A program made the translations under genes and the position numbers. The notes under the pieces were generated by a model. It worked only from the letters and a program-made list of their open reading frames with translations, did no database searches and had not been told where the DNA came from. Source: Rhizobacter sp. SG703 (GTDB lineage: Bacteria; Pseudomonadota; Gammaproteobacteria; Burkholderiales; Burkholderiaceae_C). From it: a DNA stretch of 64,000 nt. Below, in pieces: positions 1 through 8,032 of this stretch (position 1 is its first letter; the number at the start of each line of letters is the position of its first letter). The stretch lies in NCBI RefSeq assembly GCF_012275445.1, contig NZ_JAAZQK010000007.1, positions 62,001 through 126,000 of the forward strand, given 5' to 3'.

Positions 1-339
1 GGCTTCAGGCTGGAACCGAATCCACCCGGTGCCGCGGCCGGCGGGTTGGCGGCCTTCGGGAGTGCAGGGGTCGGCAGGTTGCCGGCGGGGCGGGCGATGT
101 GCATGGTGCGGGGTGTGCGGGTTGCGATGAGTGAATTGTTCTCATCGCCCGCCGGGCCGATCGCCGGAAAAGCATGTCGCGCGGTGACCGCGGCGGGCGC
201 TGGGTGATGGATGTCACCGAGGGCTCGGCGGCGGCGGGGCGGGACGGGGCAGCGGTCATGGTGCGGTGTCATTGCCACAGCCCTGGGGTCACGGCCCCAT
301 TCGTGCCACGATGTCCGACCGCAACCACCGGAGCGACCC
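1..339. other. Left-edge stretch without a recognisable gene
   Basis: Nothing coding can be supported here. The only long open frame, on the minus strand at 5-259, is rich in Arg, Pro and Ser in the way out-of-frame reading of GC-rich DNA usually is, and has no recognisable domain. The first real gene begins at 340. The stretch probably contains the promoter of that gene, but no convincing -35/-10 pair was identified. Confidence 0.5.
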
Positions 340-1866
340 ATGAGCGACAACACCCCGCCCGACCTGCAGGCCGGCATCCCGCTCGAACGGATCGCCGACG
401 GTGCGATGCTCGCCGGCCGGATCGACGGCGAAGACGCGCTGCTGGTGCGCCAGGGCGATGCGGTCTACGCGATCGGCGCGCAGTGCAGCCACTACCACGC
501 GGCGCTGGCCGACGGCCTGCTCGACGGGCACGTGCTGCACTGCCCGATGCACCATGCGCAGTTCGACATCCGCAGCGGCACGGCGCTCTGTGCGCCGGCG
601 CTCGACGACCTGCCGTGCTGGCGCGTCGAGCAGCAAGGCGGCCAGGTGTTCGCGCGCGAGCGCATCGTCGCCGCGCCGCGGTCTCGCCGGCAGGCACCGT
701 CGGACGCGCTCGACGACGTGGTCATCGTCGGCGGCGGCGCGGCCGGCCTGGCCGCCGCCGACACGCTGCGCCGCGAGGGCTACGACGGCCGGCTCGCGAT
801 CGTCAGCGCCGATGCCGACCCGCCGGTCGACCGGCCGAACCTGTCGAAGGACTTCCTCGCCGGCACGGCCGAGGCTGACTGGATGCCGCTGCGGCCGGAC
901 AGCTGGTACGCCGAGCGCCGCATCGAGCTGCTGCTGGGCACGCGGGTCGACGCGATCGACGTGGCCGCGCGCCGGCTGCAACTGGCCGGCGGCGCGACGC
1001 GGCCGTTCGGCGCGCTGCTGCTCGCCACCGGCGCCGACCCGGTGCGCCTCGACGTGCCCGGTGCCGCGCCCGGCCAGGTGCTGCGCCTGCGCAGCTTCGC
1101 CGACAGCCGCGCGATCGTCGCGCGGGCGGCGTCGGCCCGCTCGGCGCTGGTGATCGGCGCGAGCTTCATCGGCCTCGAGGTCGCGGCGTCGCTGCGCACG
1201 CGCGGGCTGGCGGTGCACGTCGTCGCGCCCGATGCGGTGCCGATGCAGCGCGTGCTCGGCCCGGACCTCGGCGCCTTCGTGCGCGACCTGCATGCCTCGC
1301 ACGGCGTGGTGTTCCACCTCGGCACGACGCTGGACCGACTCGACGGCACGCAGGCCCGGCTGGCCGACGGCACGGTGCTCGCGGCCGACCTGGTAGTCGC
1401 CGGCGTCGGTGTGCGGCCGGCGCTCGCGCTGGCCGAGCAGGCCGGGCTCGCCGTCGACCGCGGCGTCAGCGTCGACGCCTGGCTGCAGACCAGCGCGCCG
1501 GGCATCTTCGCGGCCGGCGACATCGCGCGCTGGCCCGACCCGCATTCGGGCGAGCGCATCCGCGTCGAGCACTGGACGCTGGCCGAGCGCCAGGGCCAGG
1601 TCGCCGCGCTGAACATGCTCGGCCGGCGTCGCGCCTTCGACATCAGCCCGTTCTTCTGGAGCCAGCACTACGACGTGACGCTGCAGTACGTCGGCCATGC
1701 CGAACGCTGGGATGCGATCGAGATCGACGGCTCGCTCGCGCAACACGACTGCAGCGTGCGCTACCGCCTGGGCGGCCGGGTGCTCGCGGTCGTGACGATC
1801 GGGCGGGACCTGGAAAGCCTGCGCGCCGAGCGCGCACTGGAGGCCGACCGGGTGCCGGTGGGCTGA
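340..1866 (+). CDS. Rieske-FAD oxidoreductase (ferredoxin reductase-like, AIFL type)
   Basis: A 508-residue fusion of an N-terminal Rieske [2Fe-2S] domain and a pyridine nucleotide-disulphide reductase. The cluster ligands are visible as C49-x-H51 and C68-x-x-H71. The FAD-binding GGGAAG motif is at 131-136, the NAD(P)H-binding GxSxxG-type stretch (VIGASFIGLE) is near 270-280, and the C-terminal FAD motif (FAAGDIARW) is near 390. Such proteins pass electrons from NAD(P)H to a ferredoxin or Rieske centre; the physiological partner is not evident, since no oxygenase lies beside it. ATG 340 is preferred over the longer upstream frame because translation from 211 gives an Arg-rich non-homologous leader, whereas MSDNTPP leads straight into the Rieske fold. 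The downstream lysR gene is convergent. Confidence 0.88.
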   Translation: MSDNTPPDLQAGIPLERIADGAMLAGRIDGEDALLVRQGDAVYAIGAQCSHYHAALADGLLDGHVLHCPMHHAQFDIRSGTALCAPALDDLPCWRVEQQGGQVFARERIVAAPRSRRQAPSDALDDVVIVGGGAAGLAAADTLRREGYDGRLAIVSADADPPVDRPNLSKDFLAGTAEADWMPLRPDSWYAERRIELLLGTRVDAIDVAARRLQLAGGATRPFGALLLATGADPVRLDVPGAAPGQVLRLRSFADSRAIVARAASARSALVIGASFIGLEVAASLRTRGLAVHVVAPDAVPMQRVLGPDLGAFVRDLHASHGVVFHLGTTLDRLDGTQARLADGTVLAADLVVAGVGVRPALALAEQAGLAVDRGVSVDAWLQTSAPGIFAAGDIARWPDPHSGERIRVEHWTLAERQGQVAALNMLGRRRAFDISPFFWSQHYDVTLQYVGHAERWDAIEIDGSLAQHDCSVRYRLGGRVLAVVTIGRDLESLRAERALEADRVPVG

Positions 1867-1879
1867 AGCGCGTCGAGCG

Positions 1880-2752
1880 CTACTCGTGGTCGGCCGTCGT
1901 GCCGCCGGCCGCATGGCGCAGTCCGTCGAGCGCCGGCTGCACGACCGCCGCATCGGACTCTTCGGCGAACACCGCATAGGCCGGGTACAGGAACTCCGGC
2001 GCGCCCTTCACGCGGTGCAGCCGGCCGTTGTCGAGGTGCTTGCGCACGACCGCCTGCCGGAAGTAGCCGGACCCGCCGTTGGCCAGCACGAACTCGCGGC
2101 CCAGCGGGCCGAGCCCGGCCGACACCGCCGCATGGCCGAGCTGCGGGAAGGCCAGGCTGTGCTGCTGCGCGAACTCCGGGCCCCAGTCGACGTAGACGTA
2201 ATCGGCCGGGTCGAGCTTGCGCGCCCGCTTGGTCGTGGGTTCGTGCGTGGTGACCAGCACCAGCTTCTCCTCGATCAGCAACTCGATGCGCAGGCCGGGG
2301 CGGCGCTGCGGCGCATAGACGACGGCGATGTCGAGCATGCCGGACGCCACGCGGTCCATCAGCTCGCCGGCGACGCCGACCTCGGTGCGCAGCGCGAGGT
2401 GCGGCGCCGCGTTGCGCATCCACAGCAGCCAGTCGAGCAGCAGCGGATCCCACAGGCTCATCTCGCAGCCGATCGTCAGCACCGATTCATGGCCGGCCGG
2501 CACCGCCACCTGGTGGCGCGCCCGCTCCCACACCTGCACCATCATCGACGCGTGGCGCACGAAGCGCTCGCCGGCCGGCGTCAGCGACGCGCCGGCCTTG
2601 CTGCGCACGAACAAGGTGGCGCCGACCGCTTCCTCGAGCGCCTTCACGCGCGCGCTGACCGCCGTCTGCGTGACATGCAGGCGCTCGGCGGCCCGCACGA
2701 AGCTGCCGGTGTCGACGATGTCGAGAAACGTGCGTGCCAGCGTGACGTCCAC
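1880..2752 (-). CDS. LysR-family transcriptional regulator
   Basis: A 290-residue LysR-type regulator. The N-terminal winged helix-turn-helix is clear (FLDIVDTGSF, then AERLHVTQTAVSARVKALE), followed by the effector-binding domain. Translation is placed at GTG 2752: a GGAGG lies four bases upstream, and the helix-turn-helix then starts at the usual distance from the N terminus. An ATG at 2803 is in frame and gives 307 residues, but it sits inside AT-rich, palindrome-containing DNA that looks like the control region. The small ORF at 2872 is divergent, and the Rieske-FAD gene is convergent 13 bases away. Ligand and targets are unknown; an obvious candidate target is the divergent small gene. 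Confidence 0.85.
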   Translation of the reverse strand: MDVTLARTFLDIVDTGSFVRAAERLHVTQTAVSARVKALEEAVGATLFVRSKAGASLTPAGERFVRHASMMVQVWERARHQVAVPAGHESVLTIGCEMSLWDPLLLDWLLWMRNAAPHLALRTEVGVAGELMDRVASGMLDIAVVYAPQRRPGLRIELLIEEKLVLVTTHEPTTKRARKLDPADYVYVDWGPEFAQQHSLAFPQLGHAAVSAGLGPLGREFVLANGGSGYFRQAVVRKHLDNGRLHRVKGAPEFLYPAYAVFAEESDAAVVQPALDGLRHAAGGTTADHE

Positions 2753-2792
2753 GGGGCCTCCGGTGCCTGCCTTGAATGCAAGATTATTGCTT

Positions 2793-2826
2793 TTATCGGC
2801 CAATAAAGATCGCTTTACCAGCGATC
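2793..2826. promoter_or_regulatory. Two inverted repeats in the lysR divergent control region
   Basis: A near-perfect 14-base palindrome (TTATCGGCCAATAA, 2793-2806) is followed two bases later by GATCGC-N7-GCGATC (2808-2826). Both lie in a strikingly AT-rich patch between the divergent lysR gene and the small ORF at 2872. LysR proteins usually bind imperfect palindromes in such positions, so these are operator candidates. Binding itself is inference. Confidence 0.45.
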
Positions 2827-2871
2827 AATCAACGACCACCATCGGAACTGCTTGAACCACAGGAGTCCACG

Positions 2872-3069
2872 ATGAACGAACGCTCTTCAACCGCGACGCC
2901 GCGGCCCGCCACGCAACGCCCGCAAGCCGCATCCGCATCGCGCAGCGATGCCCCGCAACGCGCTCCCGGCCTCCAACGCAGCCCGCCCGCGACCGCGAAG
3001 AGCCGCAGCGAGGCGCGCCACGCGACCCGCGTGGCGGCCGAGAACGAGGTGCTGATCGTCGGCGTCTGA
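2872..3069 (+). CDS. Small protein of unknown function (65 residues)
   Basis: The reading frame starts at ATG 2872 with AGGAG nine bases upstream and encodes 65 residues. The protein is Ser-, Ala-, Arg- and Pro-rich, lacks Cys, and ends in a short hydrophobic tail after an acidic pair (AENEVLIVGV). No domain is recognised. It is divergent from the LysR gene and convergent with the RidA-like gene. The low-complexity composition makes a spurious frame possible; in favour of a gene are the ribosome binding site, the AT-rich divergent promoter region and the non-random C terminus. A secreted or processed peptide is possible, but nothing in the sequence proves it. Confidence 0.4.
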   Translation: MNERSSTATPRPATQRPQAASASRSDAPQRAPGLQRSPPATAKSRSEARHATRVAAENEVLIVGV

Positions 3070-3087
3070 GCGCCGTCGCCAAGCCCT

Positions 3088-3492
3088 TCAGCCCGCCACG
3101 GCCTGCGGCAGTTTCGCGATCACCTTGATCTCGAACTGGAAGCCGTAAAGCCAGGTGACCCCGACGCCGGTGAGCGTCGGATGGGGTGCGTCGCCCCAGT
3201 ACTCCGGCACGATCTTCCAGACCGTCTCGAAGGTCGACTCCGGGTCGACGAGGAAGACCGTCACGTCGACCACGTCGTCGAACGTGCAGCCGGCTGCCGC
3301 CAGCACCGCATTCAGGTTCTCGAAGGCGAGCCGCGCCTGGGCCTGCAGGTCCGGTTCGGGCGAGCCGTCGGGCCGGCTGCCGACCTGCCCCGACACGAAC
3401 AGGAAGCCGCCGGAGCGGATCGCCGGCGAATAGCGATTCCTGTCATACAGCGCCTGCCGCCCGGCCGGGAAAACCACATCACGTTGGCCCAT
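3088..3492 (-). CDS. RidA/YjgF/UK114-family protein
   Basis: A 134-residue protein with the RidA fold signatures: SPAIRSGGFLFVSGQVG near the N terminus, QARLAFENLNAVLAAAG in the central helix, and the DVVDVTVFLVD strand. Canonical RidA hydrolyses reactive enamine/imine intermediates using an Arg shortly before the last strand. Here that region reads WLYGFQFEIKVIAKL and no equivalent Arg is apparent, so this looks like a non-RidA subfamily (Rid4-7 type) with an uncertain reaction. It is divergent from the LysR gene at 3637, a common pairing in which the regulator controls a small catabolic enzyme. Confidence 0.85.
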   Translation of the reverse strand: MGQRDVVFPAGRQALYDRNRYSPAIRSGGFLFVSGQVGSRPDGSPEPDLQAQARLAFENLNAVLAAAGCTFDDVVDVTVFLVDPESTFETVWKIVPEYWGDAPHPTLTGVGVTWLYGFQFEIKVIAKLPQAVAG

Positions 3493-3593
3493 CGTTTCCG
3501 TCCTTGAAGGGTCGAAGCCGACCCGTTTGATTGCGATGCAGGGACTCTAGGGAGCCGTGCCGCGCGGATCAACGAGGTCCGTCGACAATCACT

Positions 3594-3610
3594 GTTTGCG
3601 CAAGGCAAAC
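3594..3610. promoter_or_regulatory. LysR-type operator candidate, GTTTG-N7-CAAAC
   Basis: A perfect inverted repeat with 5-base arms and a 7-base spacer lies 26 bases before the lysR start at 3637 and about 100 bases before the divergent ridA-like gene. It matches the T-N11-A form expected of LysR-type binding sites. Autoregulation plus control of the divergent gene is the natural reading, but is inferred. Confidence 0.5.
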
Positions 3611-3636
3611 AATCGACTTTCCCGGGAGGCGCCGCG

Positions 3637-4560
3637 ATGGACCGTTTCGACGCAATGCAGGCCTTCGCCCGCGTGGTGGAGGCCGGCAGCTTCACGAAAG
3701 CGGCCGAGACGCTGCACCTGAGCAAGACCAGCGTGACGCAACTGGTGCAGCAGCTGGAGGCGCGGCTGCGTGTCAGGCTGCTGAACCGCACGACGCGCAA
3801 GGTCAACGTCACCGCCGACGGCGCGGCCTACTACGAGCACGTGCTGCGCCTGCTGGCCGACATGGACGACGCCGAGACCAGCCTGTCTGGCGCCGCGGCG
3901 GCGCCGCGCGGCCGCCTGCGGGTCGACGTGCCGAGCCCGCTGGCCCGCTTGATCCTGGTGCCGGCGCTGCCGGCCTTCCACGCGCGCTATCCCGAGATCC
4001 AGCTCGACCTGGGCGTCAGCGACCGCATCGTGGACCTGATCGGCGAGAAGGTCGATTGCGTCGTGCGCGGCGGCGAGCTGACCGACCTGTCGCTGGTGGC
4101 CCGACGCATCGGCGACCTGCGGCTGGGCGCCTGCGCGGCGCCGGGCTACCTGGCGCGCGCCGGCACGCCGACGCACCCGCGCGAGCTCGAAGACACGCAC
4201 CACCGCATCGTCGGCTACAAGGGATCGCGCGCCGGCAAGGTCGTGCCGTACGCGATGCAGCGCGATGGCGAGCACATCGTGGTGACCGGCCGCTACGTGG
4301 TCGCGGTGGACGACGGCAATGCCTATCTCGCAGCCGGCCTCGCCGGCCTGGGCGTGCTCTGGCTGCCGCACTACATGTCGCAGTCCCACCTGGCACGCGG
4401 CGAACTGCTGCCGCTGTTCGAGGACTGGCGCTTCGACCCGATGCCGCTCCATATCGCGTTCCCGCCGAACCGCCACGTGAGCGCCAAGCTGCGGGTGTTC
4501 ATCGACTGGATCGCCGAGCTGATGGCGCAGCACGCCCCGGTGGGGGTGCGGGACGCGTGA
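3637..4560 (+). CDS. LysR-family transcriptional regulator
   Basis: A 307-residue LysR regulator of the aminoacid/aromatic-type clade. The N-terminal helix-turn-helix (FARVVEAGSFTKAAETLHLSK, split across residues 10-30) is followed by a wing, the LNRTTRKVNVTADGAAYYE linker, and a substrate-binding domain beginning around residue 90 (RGRLRVDVPS). This pattern is typical of the large DsdC/PecT-like group common in Burkholderiales. ATG 3637 follows a GGGAGG ribosome binding site. It is divergent from the RidA-like gene, and the inverted repeat at 3594-3610 lies between them. It does not appear to be linked to the methyltransferase gene that follows after 109 bases. Confidence 0.9.
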   Translation: MDRFDAMQAFARVVEAGSFTKAAETLHLSKTSVTQLVQQLEARLRVRLLNRTTRKVNVTADGAAYYEHVLRLLADMDDAETSLSGAAAAPRGRLRVDVPSPLARLILVPALPAFHARYPEIQLDLGVSDRIVDLIGEKVDCVVRGGELTDLSLVARRIGDLRLGACAAPGYLARAGTPTHPRELEDTHHRIVGYKGSRAGKVVPYAMQRDGEHIVVTGRYVVAVDDGNAYLAAGLAGLGVLWLPHYMSQSHLARGELLPLFEDWRFDPMPLHIAFPPNRHVSAKLRVFIDWIAELMAQHAPVGVRDA

Positions 4561-4669
4561 CGCGTGACGAGACCAGAGCCCCATCGGCAACCTTGGGGAT
4601 GGTCAACCGGCCGCCGCGCTTCAGAATGGGCCGATCCTGTGAGTCGTCCGGGCTTGAAGACTCAACCGC

Positions 4670-5956
4670 ATGGGCAACCCCTACGACGATGTCGTTTACC
4701 GCTGCAGTCCGATCGAGTGGACCGCACCGGAACGCCTGTCGTTGTCCTCGATGCTGCACGGCGGCCCGCGCGCACCGTCGAACCGGTGCGACGTGCTCGA
4801 ACTCGGCTGCGGCGATGGCGGCAACCTGCTGCCGATGGCCTTCCACCGCCCGCGTTCGACCTTCGTCGGCGTCGACGGCGCCGCGAGCCAGGTCGGCGTG
4901 GCGCGCGACACGGCGGCGCGCCTGGGCATTCGCAATGTCCGGTTCATCCATGCCGATTTCAGGCAGGCCAGCGACCGGATCGAAGGCCGGTTCGACTACG
5001 TGATCGGCCACGGGGTGTTCTCGTGGATCGACGACGAGGCGCGCGACCGGTTGCTCGACATCGCGCAGCGATGCCTGCGCGAGAACGGGCTCCTCTACCT
5101 GAACTACAACACGCTGCCCGGGTGGGCGGTGCGCGGGCTGGTGCGCGAGTTCCTGCTGGCGCAGACGGCGGGGCACGGCGGGTTGCGCGAGCGGGCCGAG
5201 CTCGCCCGGCGCGCCGCCGCCTGCATCGCCGCAGCGTCTGGCGTCGCCGACGACGCAGCAGCACCGTATGCCCGCCTGCTCGCCGACGAATTCCGCTTCC
5301 TGTTGAGCCACGACGTGTCCTACATCGCCCACGAATACCTGAGCGAACACAACCGTGCGTACTGGCGCAGCGAGTTCCTGTCGATGCTGCGTTCGAGGGA
5401 CTTCCACGCCGTCGGCGATGCCGATTTCAACCATGCATCGGGCCGCGTTCGCCCGGGGTTGGACGACGAGCTCCGCCACGCCGGGCTGGTCGGCCGATCC
5501 ATCGAGGACACGGTCGACCTGCTGCTCCATCGGCAGCTGCATTCGCCCATCCTGTCCTTCGGCGCGTTCGAGCCGGTGCCGCTGACGCTCGCGGAATGCG
5601 AAGCGCTCGAGATGGCATCCTGCCTGGCGCCGACCGGGCAGCGAACCGCAGCGGGATCGGCCTTGTTCGAGCATCCGACGACTCGCGTGCAGGTCGAGAC
5701 GTCGGGGCCGGCGATGGAGCCCGCGCTGCGCCGCCTGCAGGCCGGGTGGCCGGACGGGGCTCCGGTCGCAGACCTGTTCGACGACGTCGCCGGCGCGATG
5801 GAGGACCTGCTGCTGCTGCACCGCAACGGACTCGTCGACCTGCGCCTGCCCGCCTTCAATGAAGCGGTCGCCGCATCGCAGCCGCTGGCCTGTTGGGAAG
5901 CCGGACGAGGCTACGCCACCACGCGCCATCACCAGCGCATGGATCACGCCACCTGA
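4670..5956 (+). CDS. Class I SAM methyltransferase with regulatory domain (T6SS accessory island)
   Basis: A 428-residue protein. The N-terminal half is a Rossmann methyltransferase: motif I is ELGCGDGG at 44-51, and motif II-like FVGVDGAASQ follows near 66-75. The middle resembles the methyltransferase regulatory domain that is fused to this class in bacteria (residues about 200-290), and the C-terminal third has a winged-helix-like appearance (LFDDVAGAMEDLLLLHRNGLVDL). Substrate is unknown; relatives are sometimes called protein lysine methyltransferases, which is family naming, not evidence for this one. It ends nine bases before the DUF2169 gene and is probably cotranscribed with it, so a role in modifying a T6SS component or effector is a reasonable hypothesis only. 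Confidence 0.8.
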   Translation: MGNPYDDVVYRCSPIEWTAPERLSLSSMLHGGPRAPSNRCDVLELGCGDGGNLLPMAFHRPRSTFVGVDGAASQVGVARDTAARLGIRNVRFIHADFRQASDRIEGRFDYVIGHGVFSWIDDEARDRLLDIAQRCLRENGLLYLNYNTLPGWAVRGLVREFLLAQTAGHGGLRERAELARRAAACIAAASGVADDAAAPYARLLADEFRFLLSHDVSYIAHEYLSEHNRAYWRSEFLSMLRSRDFHAVGDADFNHASGRVRPGLDDELRHAGLVGRSIEDTVDLLLHRQLHSPILSFGAFEPVPLTLAECEALEMASCLAPTGQRTAAGSALFEHPTTRVQVETSGPAMEPALRRLQAGWPDGAPVADLFDDVAGAMEDLLLLHRNGLVDLRLPAFNEAVAASQPLACWEAGRGYATTRHHQRMDHAT

Positions 5957-5965
5957 GATGACGGC

Positions 5966-6976
5966 ATGTGGACCCTTCGCAACCGGACGCCGTACGCCGT
6001 GGGCAGGACCTGGGGCCGCGACAGGAACGGCATCCACCAGTGGATCGTCGCCGTGAAGGCCTCGTTCGACTGGGATGCGGCCGGTCGACTGCGACGCTCC
6101 GACCGGCAGGTCCCGCCGCTGATCGCGCCCGAATACCACGGCGACCCGGGCGCATCGAGCCTGCGCTACGAAGCCGACCTGACCGAGCCGAAGCCGCTGA
6201 CCGACGTCCTGGTCCAGGGGATCGCACATGCGCCGGGCCACCGGGCGAGCACCGAGTTCCACGTCGCGTTCCGGCTTGGCGCCGTGCGAAAGGCGCTGAC
6301 CGTTCGCGGCGACCGCACCTGGGCGGACGGGCGATGGGGTGCCAGGGCCTCTGCCGCGATGCCCGTGACGCAGGTGCCGATCGTCTACGAACGCTGCTTC
6401 GGCGGACAGGACCTGACGTCCGACGATCCGTCCCGGCATGTCTACGACCCGCGCAATCCGGTCGGCTGCGGACTGGCCGCCCCCGGTGGCGATCGAAGCG
6501 GCCACCGCCTGCCCAACTTCGAATACCCCGACGGCGATGTCGAGAAGACCGGACCGGCCTGCTTCGGACCGATCGACGGACACTGGTCGCCGCGCCGCGA
6601 AGCCATGGGCACGTACGACGACGCCTGGAGGGCGCACCGCGCGCCGCTGCTCGCCGAGGACTGGCACCCGCGCTCGCTTCAATGCGCGCCGCTCGACCAA
6701 CAAGCCCGCGAGCCCCTGCGCGGCGGCGAACCGGTCGACCTGCTCAACCTGACACCGTCGGGCCGCGTGCAGTTCGACCTGCCGCGTGCCGACTTCGTGT
6801 TCTCGACCCGCATCGACGGCCACGGCGTCGAAGAGCATGCGGCACACCTGTCCACGGTGCTGCTGGAGCCGGAGCAGGCGCGCCTGACGATGCTCTGGAC
6901 GACAGCGCTGACCTACCGCGGTGTGCCCGAGGACCTCGACCGGACCACCGTTCACGAGGCCTTCGCCGCGCCATGA
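5966..6976 (+). CDS. DUF2169 protein (T6SS effector-loading accessory)
   Basis: A 336-residue protein matching the DUF2169 family: it starts with NRTPYAVGRTWGRDRNGI, continues with the WIVAVKASFDW strand, and has the EDWHPRSLQ segment typical of the family near residue 230. DUF2169 proteins are encoded with T6SS PAAR/VgrG and effector genes and are thought to act as adaptors that load effectors onto the tip. The stop overlaps the ketosynthase-like start in an ATGA, and the PAAR-like effector gene follows, so these products should be made together. No signal peptide or membrane segment is apparent, consistent with a cytoplasmic role. Confidence 0.88.
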   Translation: MWTLRNRTPYAVGRTWGRDRNGIHQWIVAVKASFDWDAAGRLRRSDRQVPPLIAPEYHGDPGASSLRYEADLTEPKPLTDVLVQGIAHAPGHRASTEFHVAFRLGAVRKALTVRGDRTWADGRWGARASAAMPVTQVPIVYERCFGGQDLTSDDPSRHVYDPRNPVGCGLAAPGGDRSGHRLPNFEYPDGDVEKTGPACFGPIDGHWSPRREAMGTYDDAWRAHRAPLLAEDWHPRSLQCAPLDQQAREPLRGGEPVDLLNLTPSGRVQFDLPRADFVFSTRIDGHGVEEHAAHLSTVLLEPEQARLTMLWTTALTYRGVPEDLDRTTVHEAFAAP

Positions 6977-8028
6977 ACCGCCCCGTGCACATCGTCGCCT
7001 GCGGCGCCCGCACCTCCCTCGGGCTGCGCGCCGCATCGAGCGCGGCGGCCTATCGGGCCGGCCTCAGCGCGGCACGCGAACACCCGCATTTCCGCGATGC
7101 CAAGGGCAACGGCTTGATCACGGCGTTCGACCAGGCCCTCGACGTCGACGCCACGGGGGTCGAGCGGTGGCTGGCGCTGGCCGACACGGCGCTGCGCGAG
7201 GCCCGCGCGGCGGCCTCGCTGCCGCGCGGACAGGAGGTTCCGCTGATGCTGGCGCTTCCCGAGGTCCGGCCGGGCTGGGACGAGGCCTGGGCCGACGCCG
7301 TCCGATCCGCCATCGGGTCGGGCGAGGACCTGCGCCTGTGCCGGCTCGACTCGACGGTGCCCGGCCGGGGGCATGCCGGCGGCTTGGCGCTGATCGATGC
7401 GGCCGCGCGGCGCATCGCGTCCGGCGAGTTCCCGCTGTGCCTGGTGGGCGGCGTCGACAGCTACGCCGACGGCGCCACGATGAAGTGGCTCGCCGACAGC
7501 CGGCGCCTGTCCGGTGCGTCCACGCGCCTGGGCTTCGTGCCGGGCGAGGCCGCAGCCTTCGTGCTGCTGATGAGCGAATCGGCCATGGACGGCGCGGGCC
7601 TGCATTCGCAGGCGTGCCTCGTCGCCAGCGCCGTCGGGCGGGAAATGCGCACGGTCACGAGCGACGAGCCGTGCCTCGGCGAAGGCCTCAGTTCGACCAT
7701 CGGCTCGGTCCTCGACCGGTTGTCGTCACGGCCGGGACGCTTCGATGCGGTCATCTGCGACATCAACGGCGAGCGCCATCGAAGCGAGGAATGGGGCTTC
7801 GTCTGCCTGCGGCACGGCGCAGCCTTCGACGATCCGACCGACTACTGGTCTCCTGCTGATGCCTGGGGAGACAGCGGCGCCGCTTCGGGCCCGCTCTTCG
7901 CCGCGCTGGCTTGCCAGGCGATGGCGCGCGGGTACGCCCGTGGACCTCGAACGCTCCTCTGGGCTGCCTCGGATGACGGCTCGAGGGCGGCCGCCGTGCT
8001 CGATTCCCCCTCACCCGCCGGGACTTGA
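6973..8028 (+). CDS. Beta-ketoacyl synthase-like protein lacking the catalytic triad
   Basis: A 351-residue protein with thiolase-fold landmarks: the N-terminal CGARTSLG, the helix after the nucleophile (AARRIASGEF), the CLVGGVDSY strand and PGEAAAFVLL. Alignment by eye places the usual active-site Cys at His134 (GRGHAGG, where TACASG is expected). The first catalytic His region reads DINGERHR, and the second reads WGDSGAASG, where GHTLGAAG is expected. All three catalytic positions therefore appear substituted, so fatty-acid condensation is unlikely. Ketosynthase-like proteins occur in DUF2169 T6SS islands; a scaffolding or binding role is inference. Its start overlaps the DUF2169 stop, and it ends four bases before the effector gene. 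Confidence 0.78.
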   Translation: MNRPVHIVACGARTSLGLRAASSAAAYRAGLSAAREHPHFRDAKGNGLITAFDQALDVDATGVERWLALADTALREARAAASLPRGQEVPLMLALPEVRPGWDEAWADAVRSAIGSGEDLRLCRLDSTVPGRGHAGGLALIDAAARRIASGEFPLCLVGGVDSYADGATMKWLADSRRLSGASTRLGFVPGEAAAFVLLMSESAMDGAGLHSQACLVASAVGREMRTVTSDEPCLGEGLSSTIGSVLDRLSSRPGRFDAVICDINGERHRSEEWGFVCLRHGAAFDDPTDYWSPADAWGDSGAASGPLFAALACQAMARGYARGPRTLLWAASDDGSRAAAVLDSPSPAGT

Positions 8029-8032
8029 TGAC

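Noticed and set aside
5..259. 84-codon minus-strand open frame at the left edge
   Set aside because: Arg/Pro/Ser/His-rich low-complexity product with no ribosome binding site or domain; more likely chance.
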